Assembly: GCF_021545335.1 (NCBI RefSeq)
Contig: NZ_CP089312.1
Location: 4,588,001 to 4,652,000, forward strand
Direction of reading: 5' to 3'
DNA length: 64,000 bases
Source of the DNA: Streptomyces sp. GQFP
Lineage (GTDB): Bacteria > Actinomycetota > Actinomycetes > Streptomycetales > Streptomycetaceae
The stretch's first letter is position 1; each line of letters starts with the position of its first letter. Shown here piece by piece: positions 56,382 to 64,000 of this stretch. Below the pieces are notes generated by a model. That model was not told where the DNA came from. It was given only the letters and a program-made list of their open reading frames with translations, and made no database searches. The translations under genes and the position numbers were made by a program.

Positions 56382-57926
56382 ATGGCGGACATATTTGACG
56401 CATACGCGTTGGCCGACGCGTGGGACGAGATGTTTGTGCGGCCGGGTGAGGTCAGGACCGCCTATGAGCCGGTACTGGCGGCGCTCCAGCCCATCGAACC
56501 GACCGAACTGCGCTTCCGCGCCGACCAGATGGCCCGGGCCTTCACCGACCGCGGGGTGACCTACGCCTTCGCGGGCGAGGAGAGACCCTGGCCGCTGGAC
56601 CTCGTACCGAGGATCCTCGACGCGCTGGAGTGGGACCTCATCCAGCGCGGGGTCGCCCAGCGGGTGCGGGCCCTGGAGGCCTATCTCGCGGACGCCTACG
56701 GGCCCTGCCGGGCCTTCGAGGACGGGGTCGTACCCTGGCGGCTGCTGCTCGGCTCGGACCACTTCCACCGGGCCGCCCACGGCATCGAGCCACCGGGCGG
56801 GGTACGCATCCATGTCGCCGGCATCGATCTCGTCCGCGACGAGGCCGGTGACTTCCGGGTCCTTGAGGACAACGTCCGGGTGCCGTCCGGGGTGTCGTAC
56901 GTCATCGAGAACCGGCGGGCGATGACCCGTATCTTCCCGTCCCTCTTCGCCGAGCAGCACGTCGTCCCCGTCGACGGCTACGCGCAGCGTCTGCTGGCCG
57001 CCCTGCGCGCCGCCGCGCCCGACGGGGCGAGTGATCCGCGGGTGGTGGTCCTCACCCCAGGGCCCAACAACGCCGCCTACTTCGAACACGCCCTGCTGGC
57101 CCGGCTGATGGGCGTGCAGCTGGTCGAGGGACACGATCTGGTGTGCCGCAACAACCGGGTGTGGATGCGGACCACGCGCGGTGAGGTACCCGTCCATGTC
57201 GTATACCGGCGGCTGGACGACGACTTCCTCGACCCGCTCCATTTCCGGCCCGATTCGGTGATCGGCTGCCCGGGCATCCTGAGCGCCGCTCAGGCGGGGA
57301 CCGTCACCCTCGCCAATGCCGTCGGGAACGGCATCGCCGACGACAAGCTGCTCTACACGTACGTACCCGATCTGATCCGGTACTACCTCTCTGAGGAACC
57401 GATTCTTCCGAATGTCGAGTCGTTCCGGCCCGACGAGCCGGGGCAGTTGGAGGCCGTTCTCGACCAGATCGACCAGCTGGTCATCAAGCCGGTCGACGGC
57501 GCCGGCGGCCAGGGCATCGTCATCGGGCCGAAGGCCGACCGGGAGACCCTGGAGGAGTGCCGGCGGGCGGTGGCCGCCGATCCGCGCGGTTGGATCGCCC
57601 AGCGGCCCGTCGCCCTCTCCACCTCCCCCACCCTGGCCGGCGAGCGGATGGCGCCGCGCCACATCGATCTGCGCCCGTTCGCCGTGAACGACGGCAGCGA
57701 CATCTGGGTCCTGCCGGGCGGGCTCACGCGCGTCGCGCTCCAGGAGGGCAACCTCATCGTCAACTCCAGCCAGGGCGGCGGCTCCAAGGACACCTGGGTG
57801 CTCGCCGAGGGCCCCACCGAGAGCCCGGACCCCGAACCGGCCGGCGCACTCCCCGAGGTCGCCCCGCGCCAGCACGGCCCCGACGGCAACCTCACCCTCG
57901 TACAGGAAGGGGCGCAGCAGCAGTGA
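56382..57926 (+). CDS. Circularly permuted ATP-grasp (type 2) protein
   Basis: The 514-residue protein begins MADIFDAYALADAWDEMFVR. ATP-grasp features in permuted order are IHVAGIDLVRDEAGDFRVLE, LEDNVRVPSGVSYVIENRR, VVVLTPGPNNAAYFEHALLA, and near the end QLVIKPVDGAGGQGIVIGPK with the ATP-binding Lys. RPFAVNDGSDIWVLPGGLTR follows. It is predicted to form peptide-like bonds, on a substrate that remains unknown. It is first in a three-gene unit; the stop overlaps the next start by 4 bp. The Shine-Dalgarno is weak; ATG 56382 is family-consistent. Confidence 0.9.
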   Translation: MADIFDAYALADAWDEMFVRPGEVRTAYEPVLAALQPIEPTELRFRADQMARAFTDRGVTYAFAGEERPWPLDLVPRILDALEWDLIQRGVAQRVRALEAYLADAYGPCRAFEDGVVPWRLLLGSDHFHRAAHGIEPPGGVRIHVAGIDLVRDEAGDFRVLEDNVRVPSGVSYVIENRRAMTRIFPSLFAEQHVVPVDGYAQRLLAALRAAAPDGASDPRVVVLTPGPNNAAYFEHALLARLMGVQLVEGHDLVCRNNRVWMRTTRGEVPVHVVYRRLDDDFLDPLHFRPDSVIGCPGILSAAQAGTVTLANAVGNGIADDKLLYTYVPDLIRYYLSEEPILPNVESFRPDEPGQLEAVLDQIDQLVIKPVDGAGGQGIVIGPKADRETLEECRRAVAADPRGWIAQRPVALSTSPTLAGERMAPRHIDLRPFAVNDGSDIWVLPGGLTRVALQEGNLIVNSSQGGGSKDTWVLAEGPTESPDPEPAGALPEVAPRQHGPDGNLTLVQEGAQQQ

Positions 57927-58864
57927 ACGACGTGATCCTTTCCCGGATAGCCGAGGCCCTGACGTGGACGGGCCGTTACGTGGAGCGGGCCGATGCCACG
58001 GGCCGCATCCTGGACGCCTATCTGCACCGCCTGTTGGAGGACCCCTGGCGCGACGAGGACGCGGCCTGCCGCTCCCTGTACGCCATCCTCGGCGTCGACG
58101 CGGGCGGCCAACCCGTCGACATGCAGCAGGTGTTGGACCAGCTCGCCTTCGACGCCCGTTCGACGTGTTCCATCGAGGGGGCTCTCGGGGCTGCCCGGTT
58201 GAACGCCCGCAGTGCGCGCGAGGCGGTGTCGTCGGAGATGTGGGAGTGCCTCAACTCCACCTGGCACGCCCTCGCCGACCAGCGGCTCGCGGCCCGACGC
58301 ACGGGCCCGTACGCCTACTTGGAGCTGGTACGGCGTCGCGCGGCCCTCTTCTTCGGGCTCGCGGACTCCACCATGAGCCGCGACGACAGCTGGCGTTTCG
58401 TGGTCCTTGGGCGGAGCCTTGAGCGGGTGGACATGACCGTACGGCTGTTGTCGGTACGGGTGTTGGACGCCGCGCATGCCCCGGACTGGCCGACCTTGCT
58501 GAGCGCGTCCGGCGCCGACGAGGCGTACGCGCGGGTGTACGGCGGATTCGGCGACACCCCGAGAGTGGCCGAATTCCTGCTGCTCGACCGGGACTTCCCG
58601 CGTTCGGCGCTGCACGCTCTCACCACGGCCGAGGAGTGCCTCGCGGCGCTCGGCCGTCCGCGCCAGGATCCGGCCCGCCGACCGATCGGACGGCTGCGGA
58701 CCAGACTCGAGTATCTGGACTCGCAGGCCATGGAAGACCAACTCCCGTCCCTCCTCCGGGACTTGCAGGCTGCCTGCATGGCCTCGGCGGAGGCGGTCGC
58801 CGAGAGGTTCTTCCCGTACCAGGGGCCCGTGGAGTGGGCCCAGGAAGGAGCGCGAGCAGTATGA
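57923..58864 (+). CDS. Alpha-E domain protein
   Basis: The 313-residue all-helical protein begins MNDVILSRIAEALTWTGRYV, the start of the alpha-E family, continuing ERADATGRILDAYLHRLLED, SSEMWECLNSTWHALADQRL, VRRRAALFFGLADSTMSRDD and SWRFVVLGRSLERVDMTVRL. Family members always accompany the permuted ATP-grasp and transglutaminase genes, as here, and probably bind to them. GTG 57923 overlaps the ATP-grasp stop (GTGA). Its biochemical task is unknown; it lacks catalytic motifs I recognise. Confidence 0.92.
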   Translation: MNDVILSRIAEALTWTGRYVERADATGRILDAYLHRLLEDPWRDEDAACRSLYAILGVDAGGQPVDMQQVLDQLAFDARSTCSIEGALGAARLNARSAREAVSSEMWECLNSTWHALADQRLAARRTGPYAYLELVRRRAALFFGLADSTMSRDDSWRFVVLGRSLERVDMTVRLLSVRVLDAAHAPDWPTLLSASGADEAYARVYGGFGDTPRVAEFLLLDRDFPRSALHALTTAEECLAALGRPRQDPARRPIGRLRTRLEYLDSQAMEDQLPSLLRDLQAACMASAEAVAERFFPYQGPVEWAQEGARAV

Positions 58865-59733
58865 CGAGCATCATGTCGACGAGCGCGCCGATGACCCGCC
58901 GGCTCCGTATCCGGCATGTCACCCGGGTCGCGTACGCGCAGGCCGCGGTCTCCTCGCACAACGAGGTCCGGATGACCCCGCTGACGCTCCCCGGCCAGAC
59001 GACGCTGGACGCCCGGGTCACCGTGAACCCGACGACGCCGACCTGGTCGTACTGGGACTACTGGGGCACGCAGGTCACCGGTTTCGACCTGATGGACCCG
59101 CACGCCGACCTCACGATCACCGCCCAGAGCCTGGTCGAGACGGCCCCGCCGGGCCCCCTGGACCCCGCGCCGAGCTGGGCCGAGGTGGCCGAACGGACCG
59201 CGAAATCCCGCCTGTTGGAGTACGCGACGACCACCACGCGTACGACGGTCCCGCCCGAGTTGGTCGAGCGGGCGCGGGAGGTGGCGGCGGGCCTCGATCC
59301 GCACGGGACGGCGACCGCGGTGTCGGCGCTGGTCGCGGACCGGGTGTCGTATCTGCCCGGTACGACGGGCGTGAACACGTCGGCGGCGGAGGCGTGGGAG
59401 CAGGGCGCGGGCGTCTGTCAGGACATCGCGCATGTGACGATCGCGCTGCTGCGGGGCATCGGTCTGCCCACCCGGTATGTCTCCGGTTACCTCCACCCGG
59501 AGCGGGAGGCGGAGCTGCACCGCCCGGTGGAGGGGCAGTCGCACGCCTGGGTCGAGTACTGGGCCGGCGACTGGTGCGGCTACGACCCGACGAACCGGAC
59601 ACGCGCCGACGAGTCCCACGTGGTGGTGGGCCGGGGGCGTGACTATGACGACGTGACACCGCACAAGGGCGTGTACCGGGGCGTGGCCGGGGGGCCGCCG
59701 GAGGTGACGGTGGAGTTCACGCGGGTGGCGTGA
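58861..59733 (+). CDS. Transglutaminase-like protease/ligase
   Basis: The 290-residue protein has an N-terminal beta domain (RLRIRHVTRVAYAQAAVSSH, WSYWDYWGTQVTGFDLMDPH) and a transglutaminase core: AWEQGAGVCQDIAHVTIALL gives Cys, RYVSGYLHP follows, SHAWVEYWAGDWCGYDPTNR gives His and Asp. All three catalytic residues are present. It overlaps the alpha-E stop by 4 bp. With ATP-grasp and alpha-E it forms a predicted peptide-tag synthesis and removal system (comparative-genomics prediction). No signal peptide is seen, so it acts in the cytoplasm. Confidence 0.93.
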   Translation: MTSIMSTSAPMTRRLRIRHVTRVAYAQAAVSSHNEVRMTPLTLPGQTTLDARVTVNPTTPTWSYWDYWGTQVTGFDLMDPHADLTITAQSLVETAPPGPLDPAPSWAEVAERTAKSRLLEYATTTTRTTVPPELVERAREVAAGLDPHGTATAVSALVADRVSYLPGTTGVNTSAAEAWEQGAGVCQDIAHVTIALLRGIGLPTRYVSGYLHPEREAELHRPVEGQSHAWVEYWAGDWCGYDPTNRTRADESHVVVGRGRDYDDVTPHKGVYRGVAGGPPEVTVEFTRVA

Positions 59734-59740
59734 GGCAGTG

Positions 59741-59768
59741 GCCCTGGGACAGTTCGCTGCCCCAGGGC
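59741..59768. terminator. Hairpin between convergent transglutaminase and sugar-binding genes
   Basis: GCCCTGGG (59741-59748) pairs with CCCAGGGC (59761-59768) around a 12-base loop, between two convergent stops. Confidence 0.55.
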
Positions 59769-59769
59769 G

Positions 59770-60897
59770 CTACTTCAGGCCGATGGCCTCGCACTCGTCC
59801 TCGTACTTGGCCGTGCAGATGTCGGACACCTTGTAGATGCCGTCCTCGATGACCGTGGTCTTGATGTTGAGCTTCGTCAGGGCGACGACGCTCACGAGCT
59901 GGGCCGGGACGTCCTTGTCGGTCGGGCTGTCGACCTTGTCCCGGGTGAGGGCGTCGAACTGGATGTCGCGGCCCTGGATGCGGGCGACGGCCATCTCGGC
60001 CGCCGTCTCGGCCTCCTGCGGGTACGACTTGTAGACGCTCATGTACTGCTCGCCGGAGAGGATCCGCTGTACGGCGGCCAGTTCGGCGTCCTGCCCGGTG
60101 ATCGGCGGCAGCTTGGTGACGCCGGCTGCCTCCAGGGCCTCGATGATGCCGCCCGCCATACCGTCGTTGGCGGAGTAGACGCCGGCGATGTTGTCCTCGC
60201 CGATGGAGGCGATCGCCCTCGTCATGTTCGACTTGGCGTTCTCGGGCTTCCAGTCCTTGGTGTCGAAGGACTGCGCGATCGTCACCTTGCCCTCCAGCTC
60301 GGAGAGGGCGCCCTCCTTGAACTGGGCGGCGTTCGGGTCGGTCACCGACCCGTTCATCATGACGATCTTCGCGGCGGGGTCGACGTCACCGCCGAGGGCC
60401 TCCAGGAGGGAACGTCCCTGCACCTCGCCGACGAGTTCGTTGTCGAAGGAGATGTACGCGTCGATGGGACCCTCGGCCAGCCTGTCGTACGCGATGACGG
60501 GAATCCCGGCTTCCTTGGCCTTCTTGACCCCGCTCGCGATGGCGTGCGCGTCCACGGCGTCCAGGAGCAGTACGTCGACCTTGTCGTCGATCATCTTCTG
60601 GAGCTGCTCGGCCTGCTTGTCGGCGTCCGCCCCGGCGTTGGCGTAGTCGACCCGGCCCTGGCCGTTGGTGAGCGACGCGACCTTGTTCTTGATGATCGGG
60701 TAGTCGAACTTGTCGTACCGGGTGTTCTCCGTTTCCGGAAGCAACAGCCCCACCGTGATGTCGTTGCCCTTGGTCGGGGTCGCCTCGGCGGTCTCCCCGC
60801 CGGCCTCGAGTACTCCGCAACCCGCGGCGAGGGAGACCATCGCCGTGGAGGCGGCCACGGCTATGGAAATACGACGCATACGGGGCGTTCTGGGCAT
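59770..60897 (-). CDS. XylF-like sugar-binding lipoprotein, orphan
   Basis: The 375-residue periplasmic-binding-type protein begins MPRTPRMRRISIAVAASTAM and has a lipobox-like L-A-A-G-C with Cys27, so it is membrane-anchored outside. ITVGLLLPETENTRYDKFDY, VDVLLLDAVDAHAIASGVKK, IPVIAYDRLAEGPIDAYISF, IVMMNGSVTDPNAAQFKEGA and ITGQDAELAAVQRILSGEQY match xylose-type solute-binding proteins. ABC ATPase and permease genes that normally follow are absent; the next gene is convergent. ATG 60897 has a weak GAAGTGAG site. It may feed a distant transporter or act as a sensor. Confidence 0.88.
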   Translation of the reverse strand: MPRTPRMRRISIAVAASTAMVSLAAGCGVLEAGGETAEATPTKGNDITVGLLLPETENTRYDKFDYPIIKNKVASLTNGQGRVDYANAGADADKQAEQLQKMIDDKVDVLLLDAVDAHAIASGVKKAKEAGIPVIAYDRLAEGPIDAYISFDNELVGEVQGRSLLEALGGDVDPAAKIVMMNGSVTDPNAAQFKEGALSELEGKVTIAQSFDTKDWKPENAKSNMTRAIASIGEDNIAGVYSANDGMAGGIIEALEAAGVTKLPPITGQDAELAAVQRILSGEQYMSVYKSYPQEAETAAEMAVARIQGRDIQFDALTRDKVDSPTDKDVPAQLVSVVALTKLNIKTTVIEDGIYKVSDICTAKYEDECEAIGLK

Positions 60898-61202
60898 TGA
60901 GGGACTCACTTCAGGCGTTTCGGGGACGAGGACGCAGCAGTGCGACCCATGTGGCTGAAAGCCAACGTCGACGAGCACCCGGACGTCAAGCGGAACTACT
61001 TAACGAGATGGCAACATCACGCTCCGCTGCCCTGTGGAGAAGCGGCGAATGTCTGCACAAACAGCCGCCGCACAGCCGCCGCACGCCCTCCACCCGATGC
61101 CCGGTACAACCAAGTGCATTCCTCGCGAGTCATGATCATTGACAGCTCGACTCCGCCGTCCCCGACACGGGCACGATGGACACGACGGATGCGAAGGACC
61201 GA
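60898..61202. other. Gene-free divergent region before first PA14/FN3 gene
   Basis: 305 bp between divergent starts. CAGCCGCCGCA occurs twice in a row near 61063-61083. The last part (GAGTCATGATCATTGACAG near 61127) resembles the leader of the second PA14/FN3 gene (GAGTCCTGATCGTCAACGG at 63264), so upstream regions were duplicated with the genes. No other element is firm. Confidence 0.4.
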
Positions 61203-63191
61203 ATGATCTCAGCCAGATGTACGACGGCCAGGGCGACCGCGAGGGCCGCCTCCGCGACCGCGGTCGTGCTCGCCACCGCAGGCGGACTGCTCACCGCGGT
61301 CGCGGCGGCACCCGCCTCGGCGGCCCCGGTGACGTGCGAATCCCCCGCCTTCAAGCGGCAGTTCTTCGGCAACGCGACCTTCTCCGGCACCGCGAAGCGG
61401 ACGGACTGCGACGCGGCGATCGACTCGAACTGGGGCGCCAAGGCCCCCGCGGCCGGCCTCCCGAAGGACAACTTCTCCGTCCGCTGGACGGTGACGCGCG
61501 ACTTCGGCTCGGGCGGCCCCTTCGCCCTGTCGGCGGCGGCCCAGGACGGTATCCGCGTCTACGTCGACGGCGTACGCAGGATCGACCTGTGGAAGAACGT
61601 CACGGCGACCCGCACCAAGACGGTGAACCTCGCGATCCCGTCCGGCAAGCACACCGTGCGCGTCGACTACGCGGCCTGGACGGGCAACGCGAACATCAAG
61701 TTCGCCTACACGCCCCGCACTTCGGCGGCCGTGGACAAGGTCAAGCCGCTGGCCCCGACGGCGCCGACGGTCACGTACGACAAGACGACGGGCAAGGCGA
61801 AGCTCACCTGGGCGAAGAACAGGGAGATGGACCTCGCGGGGTATCGCGTCTACCGCGCCCTGAAGGGCACCCAGTTCGGCAGCACCCCCCTCGCAACGAC
61901 CACGGCCACGACGTACACGGACGCCTCGGTCCCGAAGACCGGCGAGACGTACGCCTACGAGGTCCGCGCCCGCGACAAGGCCGGCAACCTGTCGGCGGGC
62001 AGCGCGGACGTGAGCGTGACGACGGTCGACAAGACCGGGCCGGCGCAGGTCACCGGGGTCAAGGTGACCGTGGGGGCGTCCACGCTGCGGCTCGACTGGA
62101 ACGCGGTCCACGACGCGTCCTCGTACAGCGTCCACCGCGCGAGCGCGCCGGAGGGCCCGTACACGCGGATCGCCGACTCGCTCGCCGGCACCTCCTACAC
62201 GGACGTGACAGCGGACATCAAGCAGCGCGCGTACTACCGGATCACGGCCGTCGACAAGCTCGGCAACGAGTCCGTCGCGTCCGCGACCGCCGACCCCGGC
62301 GAGCCGGACACCACCGCGCCCGACCAGGTCACGGGTCTGCAGGCGAAGGGCACCACGGCGGGCAACGCGGTCCGCTGGCAGGCGTCCTCGGCGGACGTGG
62401 AGCACTACCAGGTGTGGGCGGTCCCGGCCGGCCAGTCGTCCGACCCGGACGGCCCGGACATCGTGACGGGGACGTCGTACAACGACGCGGTGGCGGAGGT
62501 GGGCGCGGCGGTCACGTACCGCGTCCAGGCGGTCGACGCGTACGGGAACATCTCGCCGGTGTCGGAGACGGTCACGGCGACCCGGCCCGCCCCGGGCGAG
62601 TCGGCGACGCCCACGGGACTGACGGCCACGCCGCGCGACAGCGGCACCCAACTCACCTGGGACTACTCGACCGACAGCACCCGGTACGGCTACCGGATCT
62701 ACCGCCGGGTCGGTACGTCGGAGGCGTGGACGAGGCTGAGCGAGGACGACTACACGTCACTGGTCTTCGACGACACCGCGGCCCCGGCCGGCCCCGCCCA
62801 GTACTACGTGACCGTGAACGACCAGTACGGCAACGAGTCGGCCCCCACGGGACTGGTCACGGTGAACCGGGCGACCCCGGCGACACCGACCGCGCCGGCA
62901 CCGCCGACGATCGCACTGTCCGCCCCGTACACGCAGTGCACGGCGAACGACTGCGTGGCGCATGGCGGTTCGGGGACCCCGCTCAAGGTGACCCTGACTC
63001 CGCCTTCGGACCGTCTGATCTGGGGCTACGAGTACAGGTTCAGCGGCGACACGGCCTACACGAGGACACCGGACCCGACGGTGACGTGGACACCGCCCGC
63101 TTCGGGCACGTACACGTTCGAGGTGCGGACGGTGGACTACTACGGGGGCCGGACGGGGGCGGCGGCGACGGTGCAGTTCAGGGTGGGCTGA
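61203..63191 (+). CDS. Secreted protein with PA14-like and fibronectin type III domains
   Basis: The 662-residue protein starts at ATG 61203 behind AAGGA and has a signal peptide ending APASA (near residue 40). Residues ~45-175 form a PA14-like beta domain (FKRQFFGNATFSGTAKRTDC, DNFSVRWTVTRDFGSGGPFA, GIRVYVDGVRRIDLWKN, GKHTVRVDYAAWTGNANIKF). Then four FN3 repeats (about 180-570; Y-x-V-Y/H-R and Y-x-I-Y-R strands recur) and a C-terminal Ig-like domain with a Cys pair (TQCTANDC). No anchor is visible, so it is released. Likely carbohydrate or surface binding; a paralogue follows. Confidence 0.85.
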   Translation: MISARCTTARATARAASATAVVLATAGGLLTAVAAAPASAAPVTCESPAFKRQFFGNATFSGTAKRTDCDAAIDSNWGAKAPAAGLPKDNFSVRWTVTRDFGSGGPFALSAAAQDGIRVYVDGVRRIDLWKNVTATRTKTVNLAIPSGKHTVRVDYAAWTGNANIKFAYTPRTSAAVDKVKPLAPTAPTVTYDKTTGKAKLTWAKNREMDLAGYRVYRALKGTQFGSTPLATTTATTYTDASVPKTGETYAYEVRARDKAGNLSAGSADVSVTTVDKTGPAQVTGVKVTVGASTLRLDWNAVHDASSYSVHRASAPEGPYTRIADSLAGTSYTDVTADIKQRAYYRITAVDKLGNESVASATADPGEPDTTAPDQVTGLQAKGTTAGNAVRWQASSADVEHYQVWAVPAGQSSDPDGPDIVTGTSYNDAVAEVGAAVTYRVQAVDAYGNISPVSETVTATRPAPGESATPTGLTATPRDSGTQLTWDYSTDSTRYGYRIYRRVGTSEAWTRLSEDDYTSLVFDDTAAPAGPAQYYVTVNDQYGNESAPTGLVTVNRATPATPTAPAPPTIALSAPYTQCTANDCVAHGGSGTPLKVTLTPPSDRLIWGYEYRFSGDTAYTRTPDPTVTWTPPASGTYTFEVRTVDYYGGRTGAAATVQFRVG

Positions 63192-63263
63192 GTCCCACCG
63201 GCATCAGACAGCTCAGAAATCAAAAATAATCACAATAGGCATACAACCAATCCACATCCTCAC
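63192..63263. other. AT-rich spacer between tandem paralogues
   Basis: About 72 bp with a run such as AATCAAAAATAATCACAATA (near 63219), strikingly AT-rich for this genome, after the first PA14/FN3 gene and before the hairpin. It may hold the promoter of the second paralogue. Confidence 0.5.
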
Positions 63264-63312
63264 GAGTCCTGATCGTCAACGGCCCATTTCTCGCCGTTGA
63301 CGATCAGGACTC
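63264..63312 (+). promoter_or_regulatory. 20-bp perfect hairpin in leader of second PA14/FN3 gene
   Basis: GAGTCCTGATCGTCAACGGC (63264-63283) is perfectly inverted at 63293-63312 around a 9-base loop. It is 15 bp before the TTG start and directly before the AAGGACC ribosome binding site, so it may end the upstream transcript or control translation. Confidence 0.65.
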
Positions 63313-63327
63313 GAAGGACCGACCGCA

Positions 63328-64000
63328 TTGAACCCAGCCAGACGCACGACGCAGGCAGCCACCACCGCCCTCGTGCTCGCCACCGCCGGCACCCTGCTCA
63401 GCACCACAGCCCCGGCCGCCTCCGCCGCGACGACGTGCACTTCGCCCGTCTACAAACGGCAGTTCTTCGCGAACACCGCCTTCTCCGGCACGCCGAAGAG
63501 GACCGACTGTGACGCCGCCATCGCCGAGAACTGGGGCGCGAAAGCCCCGGCCACCGGCCTCCCGAAGGACAACTTCGGGGTGCGCTGGACGGTGACCCGG
63601 GACTTCGGCTCCGGCGGGCCGTTCACCTTCACCGCCGCCGCGCAGGACGGCATCCGCGTCTACCTCGACGGCAAGGTCAAGGTCAACGTCTGGAAGAACG
63701 TGACGTCGACGGCGAAGAAGACCGTCAACCTCACCGTCCCGTCCGGCAAGCACACCCTGCGCGTCGACTACGCGTCCTGGACGGGCAACGCGAACGTCAA
63801 CTTCGCCTACACGCCCCGGACTTCGGCGACGGTAGACAAGATCGCGCCGCTCACCCCGGCCGCCGTCTCGACGACCTACGACAAGGGAACGCGGAAGACG
63901 ACCGTCAAGTGGACGAGGAACAAGGAGATGGACCTCGCCGGTTACCGCGTGTACCGCCGGCTCAAGGACAGCGACGCGTGGAAGCGCCTGCCGACCACGA
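63328..64000 (+). CDS. Second secreted PA14-like/FN3 protein (3' end cut by window)
   Basis: A TTG start at 63328 behind GAAGGACC opens a frame reading MNPARRTTQAATTALVLATA, a signal peptide ending PAASA near residue 33. The next ~135 residues match the first paralogue closely: YKRQFFANTAFSGTPKRTDC, DNFGVRWTVTRDFGSGGPFT, GKHTLRVDYASWTGNANVNF. The first FN3 repeat begins before the edge (KEMDLAGYRVYRRLKDSDAW). 224 codons are visible. This is a recent tandem duplicate of the gene at 61203, with conserved leader sequence. Confidence 0.85.
   Translation, partial: MNPARRTTQAATTALVLATAGTLLSTTAPAASAATTCTSPVYKRQFFANTAFSGTPKRTDCDAAIAENWGAKAPATGLPKDNFGVRWTVTRDFGSGGPFTFTAAAQDGIRVYLDGKVKVNVWKNVTSTAKKTVNLTVPSGKHTLRVDYASWTGNANVNFAYTPRTSATVDKIAPLTPAAVSTTYDKGTRKTTVKWTRNKEMDLAGYRVYRRLKDSDAWKRLPTT

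Noticed and set aside
56180..56398. Small plus-strand frame before the ATP-grasp gene
   Set aside because: Arg/Pro-rich, no ribosome binding site, ends inside the real gene start.

Overview
The window is a piece of Streptomyces-type actinobacterial chromosome. Very high GC, GTG/TTG starts, XRE/DUF397 pairs, ricin- and lectin-tailed Ser/Thr kinases, circularly permuted ATP-grasp genes and many intergenic palindromic repeats all fit this. Most genes are conserved core or near-core; no prophage, integrated plasmid, complete insertion sequence, CRISPR array, rRNA or tRNA was seen. Both edges cut genes.

Layout. 1-5.1 kb: glycosyltransferase/membrane protein (cut at left), hypotheticals, a CopG-type antitoxin/PIN-like toxin pair with a palindromic operator, a repeat-containing winged-helix protein. 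5.1-13.1 kb: XRE-DUF397 pair, truncated AraC regulator, XRE/MmyB regulator, Ser/Thr kinase with ricin-type tail, small protein ending in an amyloid-signalling-like motif, acetyltransferase and EamA exporter behind two TetR-like palindromes. 13.2-20.4 kb: TAT-secreted 5'-nucleotidase with a candidate PHO box, secreted repeat protein, Uma2-type protein, purA, lipid-kinase-like protein. 20.6-29.8 kb: eutBC and permease, regulator plus ABC exporter, lectin-tailed kinase. 29.8-43 kb: P450, FemX-like ligase, VOC protein, two-component system, kynurenine pathway genes (formamidase candidate, kynU, kynA), DUF3151, MFS exporter, fbaA, pyrE and aldose epimerase. 43-52 kb: CoxG-like protein, membrane spermidine-synthase-like protein, DUF2617, Cys/Gly-rich membrane protein, aminotransferase, YbjN protein, clpB under an HspR (HAIR) operator. 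52-56 kb: the most unusual locus, a secreted small peptide, a Rieske-like protein lacking its His ligands, and three paralogous LuxR-type regulators. 56-59.7 kb: ATP-grasp/alpha-E/transglutaminase operon. 59.8-64 kb: orphan sugar-binding lipoprotein and two tandem secreted PA14/FN3 proteins (second cut at right).

Together the genes cover tryptophan-to-anthranilate degradation, ethanolamine use, phosphate scavenging, purine/pyrimidine synthesis, heat-shock disaggregation and several regulator-effector modules. Four copies of one intergenic repeat sit at gene 3' ends, and one supplies the C-terminal tail of EutC. All identifications are from reading the translated sequence; no database search was run.
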